64,000 bases of DNA from Endozoicomonas sp. SCSIO W0465 (GCF_023716865.1 NZ_CP092417.1:3264001-3328000); one strand, 5' to 3'; counted from the first letter of the stretch, positions 44,860-54,921 are shown. Numbers and translations are program-made. The notes: generated by a model not told the origin, from the sequence alone.

Positions 44860-46077
44860 TTACCCTTGGTAACGCTCAAAGACCAGGCAGGCGTTTGTAC
44901 CACCAAAACCAAAGCTATTGGACATAATCCGGTTCAGGGTTTGTTCACGAGCCTCACCAACCAGAATTGGCAGGTTTTTAGCGGCTTCATCCAGGTTATC
45001 TACGTTAGCAGAAGCGGTAATGAAGTTGTGCTTCATCATTAACAGACAGTATATGGCTTCCTGAACCCCCGCAGCGCCCAGTGAGTGTCCGGACAACGAT
45101 TTGGTTGAGCTGATGACTGGCATCTTGTCACCAAACACGTCAATCAGTGCTTTCAATTCAGCCACATCACCTACAGGCGTGCTGGTACCGTGAGTATTGA
45201 TGTAATCGATAGGAGCTTTAATGGCTTCCATGGCCATGCGCATACAGCGGGCCGCGCCTTCGCCAGAAGGTGCTACCATGTCATAACCATCAGAAGTGGC
45301 ACCATAGCCGGTGATCTCAGCGTAAATTTTGGCGCCACGGGCTTTGGCGTGCTCGAGCTCTTCGACAACAATCATGCCACCACCACCAGCAATAACGAAG
45401 CCGTCACGGTCTGCATCGTAGGCACGGGACGCCTGCTGAGGTGTTGCATTGTATTTGGTGCTCAGTGCTCCCATGGCATCAAACAGACCGGTTTGTGTCC
45501 AGTGCTCTTCTTCACCGCCACCCGCAAAGACGATGTCCTGCTTGCCGAGCTGGATCTGTTCAATGGCATTGCCGATACAGTGTGCACTGGTTGCACAGGC
45601 GGAGGTAATTGAGTAGTTAACACCCTTGATTTTAAAAGGCGTTGCAAGGCATGCTGAAACGGTACTGCCCATCGTGCGGGTAACACGATATGGGCCAACG
45701 CGCTTGACACCTTTTTCTCTCATGATGTCAGCAGAGTCGACAATATTTTCTGATGAGGCTCCACCGGATGCAGCAATCAGTCCGGTGCGTGGGTTGGAAA
45801 CCAGTTCTTCAGTGAGGCCGGCATCTTCAATCGCCTGCTTCATGGCAATATAGGCATAGGCAGCGGCGTTGCCCATAAAGCGCAGGGTCTTGCGATCAAT
45901 AAACTGTTCGAAATCGATGTCTACTGTGCCGGATACCTGACTCCGGAAACCATGCTCCTGATAACTTTCGTTAAAGCGAATACCGGAGCGCCCAAGTCTA
46001 AGGCTCTCGGCTACCTCATCCTGGGTGATGCCCAGACAGGATGTGATGCCAATCCCTGTAACTACAACACGTTTCAT
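44860..46077 (-). CDS. fabB: 3-oxoacyl-ACP synthase I
   Basis: 405 aa from MKRVVVTGIGITSCLGI (ATG 46077); a TTG three codons upstream is less likely. The catalytic Cys lies in SITSACATSAHCIGNA, and the two His in NTHGTSTPVGD and SLSGHSLGAAG, with GFGGTNACLVF at the end: the KAS I triad. It condenses malonyl-ACP with acyl-ACP and, with FabA, makes unsaturated fatty acids. It lies 94 bp downstream of fabA in the same direction. Confidence 0.97.
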   Translation of the reverse strand: MKRVVVTGIGITSCLGITQDEVAESLRLGRSGIRFNESYQEHGFRSQVSGTVDIDFEQFIDRKTLRFMGNAAAYAYIAMKQAIEDAGLTEELVSNPRTGLIAASGGASSENIVDSADIMREKGVKRVGPYRVTRTMGSTVSACLATPFKIKGVNYSITSACATSAHCIGNAIEQIQLGKQDIVFAGGGEEEHWTQTGLFDAMGALSTKYNATPQQASRAYDADRDGFVIAGGGGMIVVEELEHAKARGAKIYAEITGYGATSDGYDMVAPSGEGAARCMRMAMEAIKAPIDYINTHGTSTPVGDVAELKALIDVFGDKMPVISSTKSLSGHSLGAAGVQEAIYCLLMMKHNFITASANVDNLDEAAKNLPILVGEAREQTLNRIMSNSFGFGGTNACLVFERYQG

Positions 46078-46171
46078 TGATGTCAACCTGAATAGCCTGT
46101 TTAAGTCAGAAAAAACCAGAGTCAGATTTCAGTTATCCCTCTCATTCAAGTGACAAGAGGGAACAGGGAAA

Positions 46172-46798
46172 TCAGAAAGAGTCCGTGTTCTGGAAAAGAC
46201 CGACTCGCAGCCCTTCCGCAGTATAAATTTCCCGACCATCAACACTGACTGATCCATCGGCAATGCCCAGAACCAGTTTTCGTGTGATGATTCGTTTAAT
46301 GTCAATTCGGTATGTCACTTTTTGATTAGTGGGCAGGATCTGGCCGGTAAATTTAACATCACCACTGCCAAGGGCCCGTCCCCGCCCCGGGTTGCCCATC
46401 CAGCCCAGGTAGAAGCCAACCAGCTGCCACATGGCGTCAAGCCCGAGACATCCCGGCATAACAGGGTCCCCGGGGAAGTGACAGGAGAAGAACCAGAGGT
46501 CTGGATTGATATCCAGTTCTGCGATGATCTCACCTTTGCCATAGGCGCCGCCTTCTTTAGAAATGCGAACGATGCGATCAAGCATCAGCATATCAGGGGC
46601 TGGTAGCTGAGCATTGTCGGCACCAAAAAGCTCGCCCTGTGAGCAGCGTAACAAATCTTCTTTGCTGAAGGCGTTTTGTTGGCTAACGGCTGTTTGTTGG
46701 CTAACGGCTGTTTGTTGGCTAACGGTCGTTTGTTGGCTAACGGTCGTTTGTTGGCTAACGGCTTCGTGTCTAAGGTCAGATTTCAATGGTTGCTTCAT
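46172..46798 (-). CDS. fabA: 3-hydroxydecanoyl-ACP dehydratase/isomerase with a repeat-bearing N-terminal extension
   Basis: 208 aa from the ATG at 46798, with AGGAA upstream; typical FabA is ~170 aa. The catalytic core is FFSCHFPGDPVMPGCLGLDA (His and Asp) and GDVKFTGQILPTNQKVTYRI. The first ~40 residues are extra: a linker with five VSQQT(A/T)-type hexapeptides coded by 18-bp repeats, just before AFSKEDLLRCSQGELFG where normal FabA begins. Introduces the trans-2 to cis-3 double bond. Operon with fabB. The extension should be disordered; its effect is unknown. Confidence 0.93.
   Translation of the reverse strand: MKQPLKSDLRHEAVSQQTTVSQQTTVSQQTAVSQQTAVSQQNAFSKEDLLRCSQGELFGADNAQLPAPDMLMLDRIVRISKEGGAYGKGEIIAELDINPDLWFFSCHFPGDPVMPGCLGLDAMWQLVGFYLGWMGNPGRGRALGSGDVKFTGQILPTNQKVTYRIDIKRIITRKLVLGIADGSVSVDGREIYTAEGLRVGLFQNTDSF
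46676..46763. repeat. 18-bp tandem repeat inside fabA (five units)
   Basis: Units of TTGTTGGCTAACGG(C/T)(T/C)GT on the plus strand, encoding V-S-Q-Q-T-A/T on the coding strand. Unit length keeps the frame, so copy-number change would not break the gene. Confidence 0.9.
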
Positions 46799-47396
46799 TA
46801 GTTTATTGGTTCCTGGAAGGTCCAGCACCTTCATGGCATCAGGCCAGTGATGACACCCGGAAGCCGATACACTGATCGGGACTTCCCTGCCGATACGGCA
46901 TTCATATCAGAGGCCGATGACCCCGCTTAATCCTAACAGTCTTGCAAATGCACTACTATCGTTCCGGAGTTGAACTATACCATTGCTTTTTATCTGTCAT
47001 AGTGCTGTTGGACTCTTTGTAACAAAAAGACAACACTGAGCTGCTGAAAAAGTGGTCAATGATAAGTTTCGTCGCTTTTTACTACCAGCAAGCTGGTATG
47101 CGTCAGGTCTGTTGCATAACTGGCATAATTCACAAAGTATCTGCAGATGGTAAAGAGCCTGCGAAGGCAATTACCCTTACATGGCAAGTAAAGGTAATAC
47201 AGTCAGGAATGGTTTGCTAGATTTGTTCTATCGTACAATCTTCAGGATGATTACTGATATTAGAAAAAATTCAGTTTCTGCTTGCTCGCTTCTGTGCAAC
47301 CCTATCCACTAGTGTGATTAAATACAGCATTCCTATTAGCGCTGGCCTTAAGATATTTTGCTGCAGCTTTTGAGTGTGTAAACCGGGATTAACTAT
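46799..47396. other. divergent promoter region between fabA and gpsA
   Basis: About 600 bp with no gene that I can support. It should contain the fabA promoter (minus) and gpsA promoter (plus). ACTGATCGGGACTTC at ~46870 resembles the FadR site of E. coli fabA (ACTGATCGGACTTG) but has one extra base, so I do not call it. AT-rich around 47200-47300. Confidence 0.4.
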
Positions 47397-48446
47397 ATGA
47401 CAGACAGGCCACATGGCACCGATGCAAATGGCGGTGCTAATGAATATACAATCGCTGTTCTTGGCGGTGGCAGTTTTGGAACGGCTCTGGCTGATATCTC
47501 TGCAAACAATGGCCACAGGGTGAAGCTCTGGATGAGGGATGCCGGGCAGGTCAGGAGTATTAAAGATGATCATGTGAATGCCAGATACCTTCCCGAATTC
47601 AGGATTCATCCCTCCGTTAGCGCTAGTACTGATCTATCGGCTGTGGTCGCTGATGCAGATATCGTTCTTATTGCTATTCCCAGCAAATCGTTCAGGGAGG
47701 TGGTCAGAAAAACCAATGGACTGCTTTCCGGCAAGATCGTGATCAGTACTACAAAAGGTATTGAGCCAGTGACCTTTGATCTGATGAGTCAGATTCTGAC
47801 GGAGGAGCTTGAAAATGCCCGTATCGGTGTTCTGAGCGGCCCCAATCTGGCTCGCGAGATCGTTGCCAAGGCGCTGACAGCAACGGTTATTGCCAGTGAA
47901 GATGAAGACCTTTGCCAGATTGTGCAGACCGTTTTGCATTGTGATTACTTCAGGGTTTATTCCAATACGGATGTTTATGGTGTGGAGCTGGCAGGTGCCT
48001 TGAAGAATATTTATGCCATCGTCTCTGGAATGGGTGCGGCACTGGGAATGGGGGAGAACACCCAAAGTATGTTGATCACCCGAAGTCTGGCAGAAATGAG
48101 TCGCTTTGCTGTGACACTCGGCGCAAACCCGATGACATTTCTGGGATTGGCCGGGGTTGGTGATCTTGTTGCCACTTGCACTTCTGATCTGAGTCGAAAT
48201 TTTCGGGTTGGTTATGCCCTGGGAGAAGGCTGTTCTCTTGATGAAGCAGAGGCGAAATTGGGACAGGTCGCGGAAGGGGTGAATACTCTTAAACAGGTAA
48301 AGCAGAAGGCCGATGAACTGGGGGTGTATATGCCTCTGGTGGACGGTTTGTACAGCATTATTTTTGAAGGCAATGCCATTGGCACTCTTGTTAAGGGAAT
48401 GATGCTCCGGGAACAGAAAACGGATGTGGAGTTTATGTCCAGATAA
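47397..48446 (+). CDS. gpsA: glycerol-3-phosphate dehydrogenase [NAD(P)+]
   Basis: 349 aa. The Rossmann start TIAVLGGGSFGTALADISAN binds NAD(P). The conserved GVELAGALKNIYAI (catalytic Lys) and AGVGDLVATCTSDLSRNFRV follow. It makes sn-glycerol-3-phosphate from dihydroxyacetone phosphate for phospholipid synthesis. Followed by the DUF4389 and sixA genes, an arrangement also found in pseudomonads. Confidence 0.96.
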   Translation: MTDRPHGTDANGGANEYTIAVLGGGSFGTALADISANNGHRVKLWMRDAGQVRSIKDDHVNARYLPEFRIHPSVSASTDLSAVVADADIVLIAIPSKSFREVVRKTNGLLSGKIVISTTKGIEPVTFDLMSQILTEELENARIGVLSGPNLAREIVAKALTATVIASEDEDLCQIVQTVLHCDYFRVYSNTDVYGVELAGALKNIYAIVSGMGAALGMGENTQSMLITRSLAEMSRFAVTLGANPMTFLGLAGVGDLVATCTSDLSRNFRVGYALGEGCSLDEAEAKLGQVAEGVNTLKQVKQKADELGVYMPLVDGLYSIIFEGNAIGTLVKGMMLREQKTDVEFMSR

Positions 48447-48541
48447 TAGTTGGACTTTATTAAGATAACGTTAGTTAAAAAGCGTTTATTAACAAACTTT
48501 GGTTAAGAAACTTTGGTTAAGAAACTATAGAGAGAACCGTA

Positions 48542-48895
48542 ATGGAAGAAAAAATAGTTAATAATCTTAAGTCAGAGTCTCGCTGGTTGAGGCTGGTCTT
48601 TATGGTGGTTTTTGCTTTTGTGGCTTATCTTGCTGCGTTTCTGGTAATGCTGATTGCCATTGTTCAGGCGGTTCATGGATTTGTCATGGGCGAGCCGAAT
48701 GACCGGCTGTTGAAATTCAGTGGCGGTGTGAACCAGTATATCTATCAAATTGCGGGTTTTTTGACCTACAACGTTGATGTTAAACCCTATCCTTTCTCAG
48801 ACTGGCCTGCCTCTGGTAGAGACAGGGCGTTTGGCTGTGGTGAAAAAGCGGTAAAAGGCGGAGAAAAAGAACTCAATGAATCGGATAATGATTAA
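48542..48895 (+). CDS. DUF4389-type membrane protein
   Basis: 117 aa, with a long hydrophobic segment LVFMVVFAFVAYLAAFLVML and then an amphipathic helix containing GGVNQYIYQIAGFLTYN; the end is charged. The DUF4389 family is of unknown function and often lies in lipid-related operons. AGAGAG precedes the ATG. It ends 3 bp before sixA. Confidence 0.75.
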   Translation: MEEKIVNNLKSESRWLRLVFMVVFAFVAYLAAFLVMLIAIVQAVHGFVMGEPNDRLLKFSGGVNQYIYQIAGFLTYNVDVKPYPFSDWPASGRDRAFGCGEKAVKGGEKELNESDND

Positions 48896-48898
48896 ATC

Positions 48899-49342
48899 AT
48901 GAAACTGATCATTATGCGCCATGGCCAGGCATCATGGTCTGCTCCTTCGGATCAGGAAAGGAGTCTCACCGGACAAGGTCTTCGTGAGGTGAGGGATACC
49001 ACTGCTTTATTGGCTGGCCAGAGGGTAGATTGTGTTTTTGCCAGTCCGTATCTTCGGGCCCAGCAAACGGGCCACATCGTGGCAGAAGGGTTTGGGCTCA
49101 AGGTTACAACGCTGGATGAGCTGGAACCTGATGGTGATCCATCAAAAGTGCTTGATGCTCTCCCGGATTCCGGTGTCGTTTTATTAGCCAGTCATATGCC
49201 CATGGTCAGCTATCTTGTCGGCTTGCTATGTGACGGAACTCCTAAGCTTGGTCCTTCCTTCCAAACAGGAATGGCTCTGGTTCTGGAGGTAGAGATGCTT
49301 GCTCCCGGAATGGGTAGGGTCATTGAACGCATAATACCTTAA
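48899..49342 (+). CDS. sixA: phosphohistidine phosphatase SixA
   Basis: 147 aa. The histidine-phosphatase signature MRHGQASW is at residues 6-12, with an Arg in SPYLRAQQTG and His in LLASHMPMVSYL. SixA removes phosphate from His, for example on PTS components. Last gene of the gpsA cluster. Confidence 0.92.
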   Translation: MKLIIMRHGQASWSAPSDQERSLTGQGLREVRDTTALLAGQRVDCVFASPYLRAQQTGHIVAEGFGLKVTTLDELEPDGDPSKVLDALPDSGVVLLASHMPMVSYLVGLLCDGTPKLGPSFQTGMALVLEVEMLAPGMGRVIERIIP

Positions 49343-50224
49343 CCCGGATATTTCATATTTTCAGTCTATAAATCTACCTATTTGAGCTATTTATGTCGGA
49401 TAGCTTCAAACTCACCTGTGCTCTGTTGATTATTTAATGAACTTTTTACTCGTCATCTAATCTAATTCTGCTCAGACCCCGTGTTGCTGGTGCTTCATAC
49501 AGGGAAAGGGTGGAGGGATAGTCAGGGAGTAAGTACGGTGGCAACAAGTTCCATATGCCTCAGAGGCGTTTTTGTCTGCGCAATAGCGGCATTATTCTGT
49601 TCTTATCAATTTCTGCTTCAGGGGGCGCCATCCGTAATGGTTCCCCAGTTGATGTCTGCCTTTGATCTTGATGTTGCAGATATTGGCTGGTTAACCAGCA
49701 GTTTTCTCTGTTTTTATCTGCTTTTCCAGGTGCCGGGAGGCTATCTGGCCGATCATTGCAATGCCAGGGTTTTACTGGTGATTTGCAGTGCCTTGATGGC
49801 CATTGGCTGTTACTGGTTCAGTGTTTCTGAAACGTTGTTTTCTGCCTGTGCATCACGGGCGTTTATGGGAGTGGTGACTTCGCCGGTGATTGTGGTGTGT
49901 ATGACCCTGGCCAGTCGCTGGTTTCCAGAACGTTATTTTCCAACGCTCGCCGGGGTGATAGAAGCCTTTGCTTTGGCTGGTGGAGGGCTTGGTCCACTGA
50001 TATTGCCGAATATCATGGAAGCTTATGGATGGCAGGGCGCAATGCAGGCTGCTGCCATTTTTGGTGTTGTACTTGCCGGCATAATAGCCATCTTTGTTAA
50101 AAGCACACCGCCCATATCGGTCAGTGATGCCAAGTTGCATAAAGTGACGTGTGAAGTTGGCTCTGAACTCAAAGTGAGCGATAAGCCGCCATTGGATCGA
50201 GTCTCCCTGACGCTTTGTTGTTTA

Positions 50225-51832
50225 GTAACTATTCAGCACTGAGCAAAGGCATATTACAGTAATTCCGAACAGCTCTATGAAGTGATTGATATATGTCCAT
50301 TCCCTGTTTTCTGGCAGACGACAAATAGCTGCGAATCCGTGCAAACATAAAACCACCGTCTGCACTCCTGAAGCAGCCTGAGATTTTCTGCTTTAACTTG
50401 GCCATTCGAACATCCCGCTCACTGCCATTGTTATCGAAGGGAATGGTAAAATCTGACATGAAGCGCAGTGTCTCAGCCTTGAACTCAGTGAGTCGTTTGA
50501 AGAGATTGTAAGCTTTAGTATTCTTGACTTTCTTGCGCTTAAGCTCCTCTCGTTGCTTCTCCATATAGACGACTTCTTTCATTAGAGCCCGCTGAAGCAA
50601 CCGGTCATAAATCTTCTCGATTCGTTCACAGACAACACTTGGCATCTGTAGCATACCTATGGTCTTAAAGCCCTTGCAGTAATGCCAGGAAAGCCTCAGT
50701 AGCTTCATCAATCGCAACGCCAGTTGATTGCTGTCCCTATCAACAACACCCAAAAGCTCCCTCAGGTGATGGGCATTGCAAAGTACGTGAGTTGCCGCAT
50801 ATGCAAAATAGGATTTCCAATGATCATGAACCAGAACGCCTGCAAATGTTAGCAGTATGCCCATCGTGTCCATGGCCTCACGACCTCGCTTTTCAGACAA
50901 GTAGTAGAGCGTCCATTGTTCATCCCGCATAACGTGTAGCCAGTGCAAAGAGCCCTCGGCCCGCATACCCGTTTCATCGGCTCCGGCAACAGACGATTCC
51001 CGCAAGGCGTCACGAATAACCTCTTCAGTAGAAGCCAGATTTTCATAGGTTCTGGCCACAAAATTGGCGACAGTGCCTGCACTTACACTCATTTTATAGA
51101 GAGTATTAAAATACTCTGACACGCGCTTAAAAGGCAGGAAATGGTATTGGTTAAGATAGACGGCCATAGCCTGTGTGGCTGAGCCATATTGTGCGGCAGC
51201 GGTAACACCTTCCGGGAATTCAGCCTGATTCCGACAACCACAAGTGCAGATTTTTACTTCAGCTCTATGGGCCGTTACTTCAAATTCACCCGGTCTCCCT
51301 GGTTCAAACACCTGTCGTTCAATATATTTGACCGGCTCACTATCAAGAAGAGACGCCTGACATTTATTGCATTCTTTAACCGGAAGGTACTCAATATAGT
51401 CAGGGATATCGACCTGTTTAAGACAAGTGCCCTGATGCCCTTTCTTTCCACCGGCTTTATTACCAGAAGACTGTCTCAGACTTTTAGGATTGGGTTTTTC
51501 ATCCGATGGATCGGTACCTTTATCTGCGGAAAGGTCGTCAGAATGATCTGGAGAATTACTGTTTTTACAAGGTTTTTGATAACCATCAGACGATGGCGGC
51601 TTGCTGCTGTTTTGACTGTTCTTGCCAACCTTTTCTTCCAATTCTCGACATCGCTCTTCCAGACAGGCAACTCTCATCCGCAGCTCTGCATTCTCTTTCA
51701 AGAGAATCTCAGCCGACATAGTTGCGGGTAGTTCTGGAATCATGCTGGCGAATATTGTGGAAAAATGGTGCTTAAGAGGATGGTATAAAAATCAGAAAAT
51801 TCCAGATTTATGTGGGGGTGCTGAACAGTTAC
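50225..51832 (-). mobile_element. IS66-family element, copy 5
   Basis: 1608 bp with GTTGTTTA duplicated at 50217-50224 and 51833-51840. Ends as in copy 1. Confidence 0.93.
50229..51743 (-). CDS. IS66-family transposase TnpC (copy 5)
   Basis: 504 aa, intact; shares Phe in GGFMFARI with copy 1 (16329-17843), suggesting these two belong to one sub-lineage. Zinc and DDE motifs as in the other copies. Confidence 0.92.
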   Translation of the reverse strand: MIPELPATMSAEILLKENAELRMRVACLEERCRELEEKVGKNSQNSSKPPSSDGYQKPCKNSNSPDHSDDLSADKGTDPSDEKPNPKSLRQSSGNKAGGKKGHQGTCLKQVDIPDYIEYLPVKECNKCQASLLDSEPVKYIERQVFEPGRPGEFEVTAHRAEVKICTCGCRNQAEFPEGVTAAAQYGSATQAMAVYLNQYHFLPFKRVSEYFNTLYKMSVSAGTVANFVARTYENLASTEEVIRDALRESSVAGADETGMRAEGSLHWLHVMRDEQWTLYYLSEKRGREAMDTMGILLTFAGVLVHDHWKSYFAYAATHVLCNAHHLRELLGVVDRDSNQLALRLMKLLRLSWHYCKGFKTIGMLQMPSVVCERIEKIYDRLLQRALMKEVVYMEKQREELKRKKVKNTKAYNLFKRLTEFKAETLRFMSDFTIPFDNNGSERDVRMAKLKQKISGCFRSADGGFMFARIRSYLSSARKQGMDIYQSLHRAVRNYCNMPLLSAE

Positions 51833-52514
51833 GTTGTTTATATGGTTTTGGCCTTTTTGCTGTTATTACCAGTTTTGGTGGCTTATGGGGAATCCCTTTC
51901 TTTTACGAGCGTTTTTCCGTCGGGCGGGAAGCCGTTGCTGATATGGTAGCGCTAATTTTTATCGGAGCTGCCATTGGGGCTCCCCTACAGGGTTGGCTGG
52001 CCTGTGTGGCAGAATCTATGCGAAAAGTGATGGTGGTGTGTGCTATTGCTTCTCCTGTCTTGTTCAGTCTGTTGATTTTCTGCCCGTGTTCCATGATGGT
52101 CATGGCAGTGATCTGTTTTATGGCAGGGGTCAGTAGTGGCGGCTATATGCTCGCATTCTCTGTTGTGAAAAGTATCAGCCCGCCAGAGCGTGTGGGAATC
52201 CTGCTGGCTATCACCAATGGCTCCATGCTGTTGGCCGGCCCTGTCATGCAGTTGTTGATCGGGTTTATCCTGGAAGGTACAGGGCGCGATGGGTTGAGCG
52301 CCTTGTCTGTGCAGGACTATCAGCTGGCCTTTGTACCTTTATTGCTCTGTCAGCTGATGGCTTTGGTTGTAGCAATTTGCCTGAAAAAACAGTGATACGG
52401 CTACCCATTGCTGGTAGTTGACGTTATTCTAACCTGTTTTTATGCAACGCTTTCAGTTGATAAACCTTTGCTGGTGCAAATCGCTGGCAAAGGGCTTCAC
52501 CGCCTGGATGGATA

Positions 52515-54422
52515 ATGCCGTTACTTAGATTCGAAAAGGTCAGCCTGGCTTATGGCGACCAACCTCTGCTGGAGCATGCCGAATTTCAGATTCGAAAAGG
52601 TGAGAGGGTCTGTTTATTGGGCCGCAATGGAGCAGGCAAGTCTACCATGATGAAGCTGGTATCCGGCAGTATCCTGTCGGATGATGGTACCTTGTGGCGT
52701 AAGCCTGGCCTGAAGGTAGGGGTGCTGAACCAGGATCTGCCTGATCAGGATGATAAGAAAGTTTATGACGTGGTTGCCTCAGGCCTTGAGACGGTCGGTG
52801 AACTGATCAGTCGTTATCATACCTTATCCATGAACATCAGCACTGACGCTGATATGAAAGCACTGGAGAAAGTCCAGCAGCAGTTGGAGTCTGTGGATGG
52901 CTGGAGCCTCAGTCAAAAGGTGGATACGGTTATTCAGAAGCTGGGGCTTCCTGCTGAAAAACAGATGAAAGAACTTTCCGGTGGTTGGCGTCGGCGGGTT
53001 GAACTGGCCAGAGCGCTGGTGGGAGAACCCGATCTGTTGTTATTGGATGAGCCGACTAACCATCTTGATATTATCGCCATCGACTGGCTCGAGAAGCAGC
53101 TGAAGGATTTCTCCGGCGCCCTGCTCTTTATCACCCATGACCGTTCATTTCTCCAGTCGCTGGCGACCCGCATTGTTGAGCTTGACCGGGGCCAGCTGAC
53201 CAGTTGGGAATGTGACTATAAAACCTTTCTGGAGCGTAAGGCTCACGCGCTTGAGGTAGAGGCTGAACAGAATGCCCTGTTTGATAAAAAGCTCGCGCAA
53301 GAAGAAGCGTGGATCCGTCAGGGGATTAAAGCGCGTCGCACCCGTAACGAAGGTCGGGTTCGTGACCTGAAGAAGCTCAGGGAGGAACGTCGTCAGCGCC
53401 GTGAGGTACAGGGTAATGCCAGCTTTGGACTGGAGCAGGGAGAAACGTCTGGAAAGCTGGTGCTTGAAGCCAGGGACATTTCCCAGTCCTTTGATCAGCA
53501 CACTGTGATCAAAGACTTCAGTCTTCGGTTAATGCGTGGTGACAAGATCGGCTTGATTGGTGCAAACGGGGCAGGAAAATCAACCCTGCTAAATATCCTT
53601 CTGGGTAATCGCCAGCCGGAATCAGGCTCTGTCAAAATGGGAACCAAACTTGAGGTGGCTTATTTTGATCAGCTGCGTAATCAGCTGGACCTTGACAAAA
53701 CCGTCATAGATAACGTGGCTGAAGGGCGTGAGAGTATCACCATTAATGGTTCGAGTCGGCATGTTATTGGCTACCTGGGGGACTTTCTGTTTCCTCCTGG
53801 CCGTTGTCGTGTTCCGGTCAAGGCGCTTTCGGGGGGCGAGCGAAACCGGCTCCTGCTGGCTTGCCTGTTCAGCAAACCTGCCAACTTGCTGGTAATGGAC
53901 GAACCTACCAATGACCTGGATGTTGAGACACTGGAGCTTCTGGAGTCACTACTGGTTGAGTTCACTGGCACCATTCTACTGGTCAGCCACGATCGGACAT
54001 TTTTGGATAATGTGGTGTCGAGTACACTTGTCTTTGAGCCGGGTGGTCATATTAGTGAGTATGTGGGTGGATTTGATGACTGGTTGCACCAGGGAGGCTC
54101 AATTTCCAGCCTGGTGGCTGAAGCGTCGGTTGTAAAAAAAGAGGAAAAGACTAAAACCCGGCCAAGTCAGGCTGAAGTCGTCAGCAAGCCGGTAAAAAAG
54201 AAGCTCAGTTACAAACTGCAGCGCGAACTGGATGCTTTGCCCGGTGAGATTGAAGCCCTTGAAGAAGAGCTCAGCGAACTGGAAGCTCAAACCGCTGAGT
54301 CGGGTTTTTATCAGGGAGACGCGTCAGAAGTCCAGACTGCTCTTAACAGGTTGACTGAACTCAATGAGTTGATAGAACAGAAAATGGAACGGTGGGAAGC
54401 GCTGGATAATATGCAGATGTAA
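52515..54422 (+). CDS. uup: ABC-F ATPase Uup
   Basis: 635 aa, two ATPase domains and no membrane segment. First Walker A LLGRNGAGKST (~35), signature LSGGWRRRVELARAL and Walker B LLLLDEPTNHLD. The second domain has LIGANGAGKST (~349), LSGGERNRLLL and LLVMDEPTNDLD. The C-terminal ~90 residues form the Uup coiled coil (ALPGEIEALEEELSELEAQT). Uup acts on ribosomes and DNA metabolism, in E. coli affecting precise excision of transposons. Transcribed alone. Confidence 0.95.
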   Translation: MPLLRFEKVSLAYGDQPLLEHAEFQIRKGERVCLLGRNGAGKSTMMKLVSGSILSDDGTLWRKPGLKVGVLNQDLPDQDDKKVYDVVASGLETVGELISRYHTLSMNISTDADMKALEKVQQQLESVDGWSLSQKVDTVIQKLGLPAEKQMKELSGGWRRRVELARALVGEPDLLLLDEPTNHLDIIAIDWLEKQLKDFSGALLFITHDRSFLQSLATRIVELDRGQLTSWECDYKTFLERKAHALEVEAEQNALFDKKLAQEEAWIRQGIKARRTRNEGRVRDLKKLREERRQRREVQGNASFGLEQGETSGKLVLEARDISQSFDQHTVIKDFSLRLMRGDKIGLIGANGAGKSTLLNILLGNRQPESGSVKMGTKLEVAYFDQLRNQLDLDKTVIDNVAEGRESITINGSSRHVIGYLGDFLFPPGRCRVPVKALSGGERNRLLLACLFSKPANLLVMDEPTNDLDVETLELLESLLVEFTGTILLVSHDRTFLDNVVSSTLVFEPGGHISEYVGGFDDWLHQGGSISSLVAEASVVKKEEKTKTRPSQAEVVSKPVKKKLSYKLQRELDALPGEIEALEEELSELEAQTAESGFYQGDASEVQTALNRLTELNELIEQKMERWEALDNMQM

Positions 54423-54433
54423 AAATAAGTCAG

Positions 54434-54469
54434 GAAGAGCCGCAGAGTCTATGATGTGGCTCTTCTTTA
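54434..54469. terminator. terminator between uup and uspA
   Basis: GAAGAGCC-N16-GGCTCTTC followed by TTTAT. Lies between convergent genes. Confidence 0.7.
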
Positions 54470-54477
54470 TCATTAAA

Positions 54478-54921
54478 TCATCCGTTGTTTTTACCGACTC
54501 GTACGGCCAGTACATCACAGTTGGCACCATGCAGGATGCTGGTTGAAGTGGACCCGAGAATCAGGGCCAGCCCATGACGGCCATGGCTGCCAACGACAAT
54601 CAGGTCAACGTCTGACTCTTCTGCAATGCGATGAACCTCCCGTTCGGGTAGCCCATACACGACATGTTGCTCCCCTTTCTTCAGCTGGATTGAGTCGGCC
54701 AGACGGGCAATACGCTCCTTTGCCTGTTCGGTGATTTCATCTTGCAGGGTGGTGAGGTCGAGAGGGATATCACTGCCATAAGCCACGCTGAGCGGTTCGA
54801 CAACATGAACCATGGTCAGTCTGGCCTGGTTTTTCTCGGCAATGGATTTTGCTTTCTCGAGCACCTCATCGGCTTCGTCGGACAAATCGATCGCTACCAG
54901 AACGTGCTTGTAGAGGCTCAT
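54478..54921 (-). CDS. universal stress protein, UspA type
   Basis: 147 aa. The Rossmann-like start HVLVAIDLSDEADEVLEKA and the ATP-binding signature GSHGRHGLALILGSTSTSIL (G-2x-G-9x-G-S/T) place it in the ATP-binding USP group. AGGAAG lies before the ATG. Small cytosolic protein induced by stress in many bacteria. Confidence 0.93.
   Translation of the reverse strand: MSLYKHVLVAIDLSDEADEVLEKAKSIAEKNQARLTMVHVVEPLSVAYGSDIPLDLTTLQDEITEQAKERIARLADSIQLKKGEQHVVYGLPEREVHRIAEESDVDLIVVGSHGRHGLALILGSTSTSILHGANCDVLAVRVGKNNG

Larger units (their letters stand above)
49538..52395 (+). pseudogene. MFS transporter, split by IS66 copy 5
   Basis: The parts are 49538-50224 and 51841-52395. Removing the IS rejoins ...T-L-C-C-L-Y-G-F-G in frame, giving ~413 aa and about 12 helices. 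The GTG at 49538, with AGGGAG upstream, is preferred over an earlier start. The MFS loop motif GGYLADHCNARVLL sits after TM2; SFLCFYLLFQVPGGY precedes it. The break lies in the central cytoplasmic loop. Substrate unknown. The downstream part has no start, so the protein is lost. Confidence 0.85.

Noticed and set aside
46799..46834. Earlier in-frame start for fabA (12 more residues)
   Set aside because: The ATG at 46798 has an AGGAA site, while the upstream ATG has none that I can see.
46868..46885. FadR-like site in front of fabA
   Set aside because: ACTGATCGGGACTTC has one extra base relative to the E. coli site and no symmetry; too weak to call.
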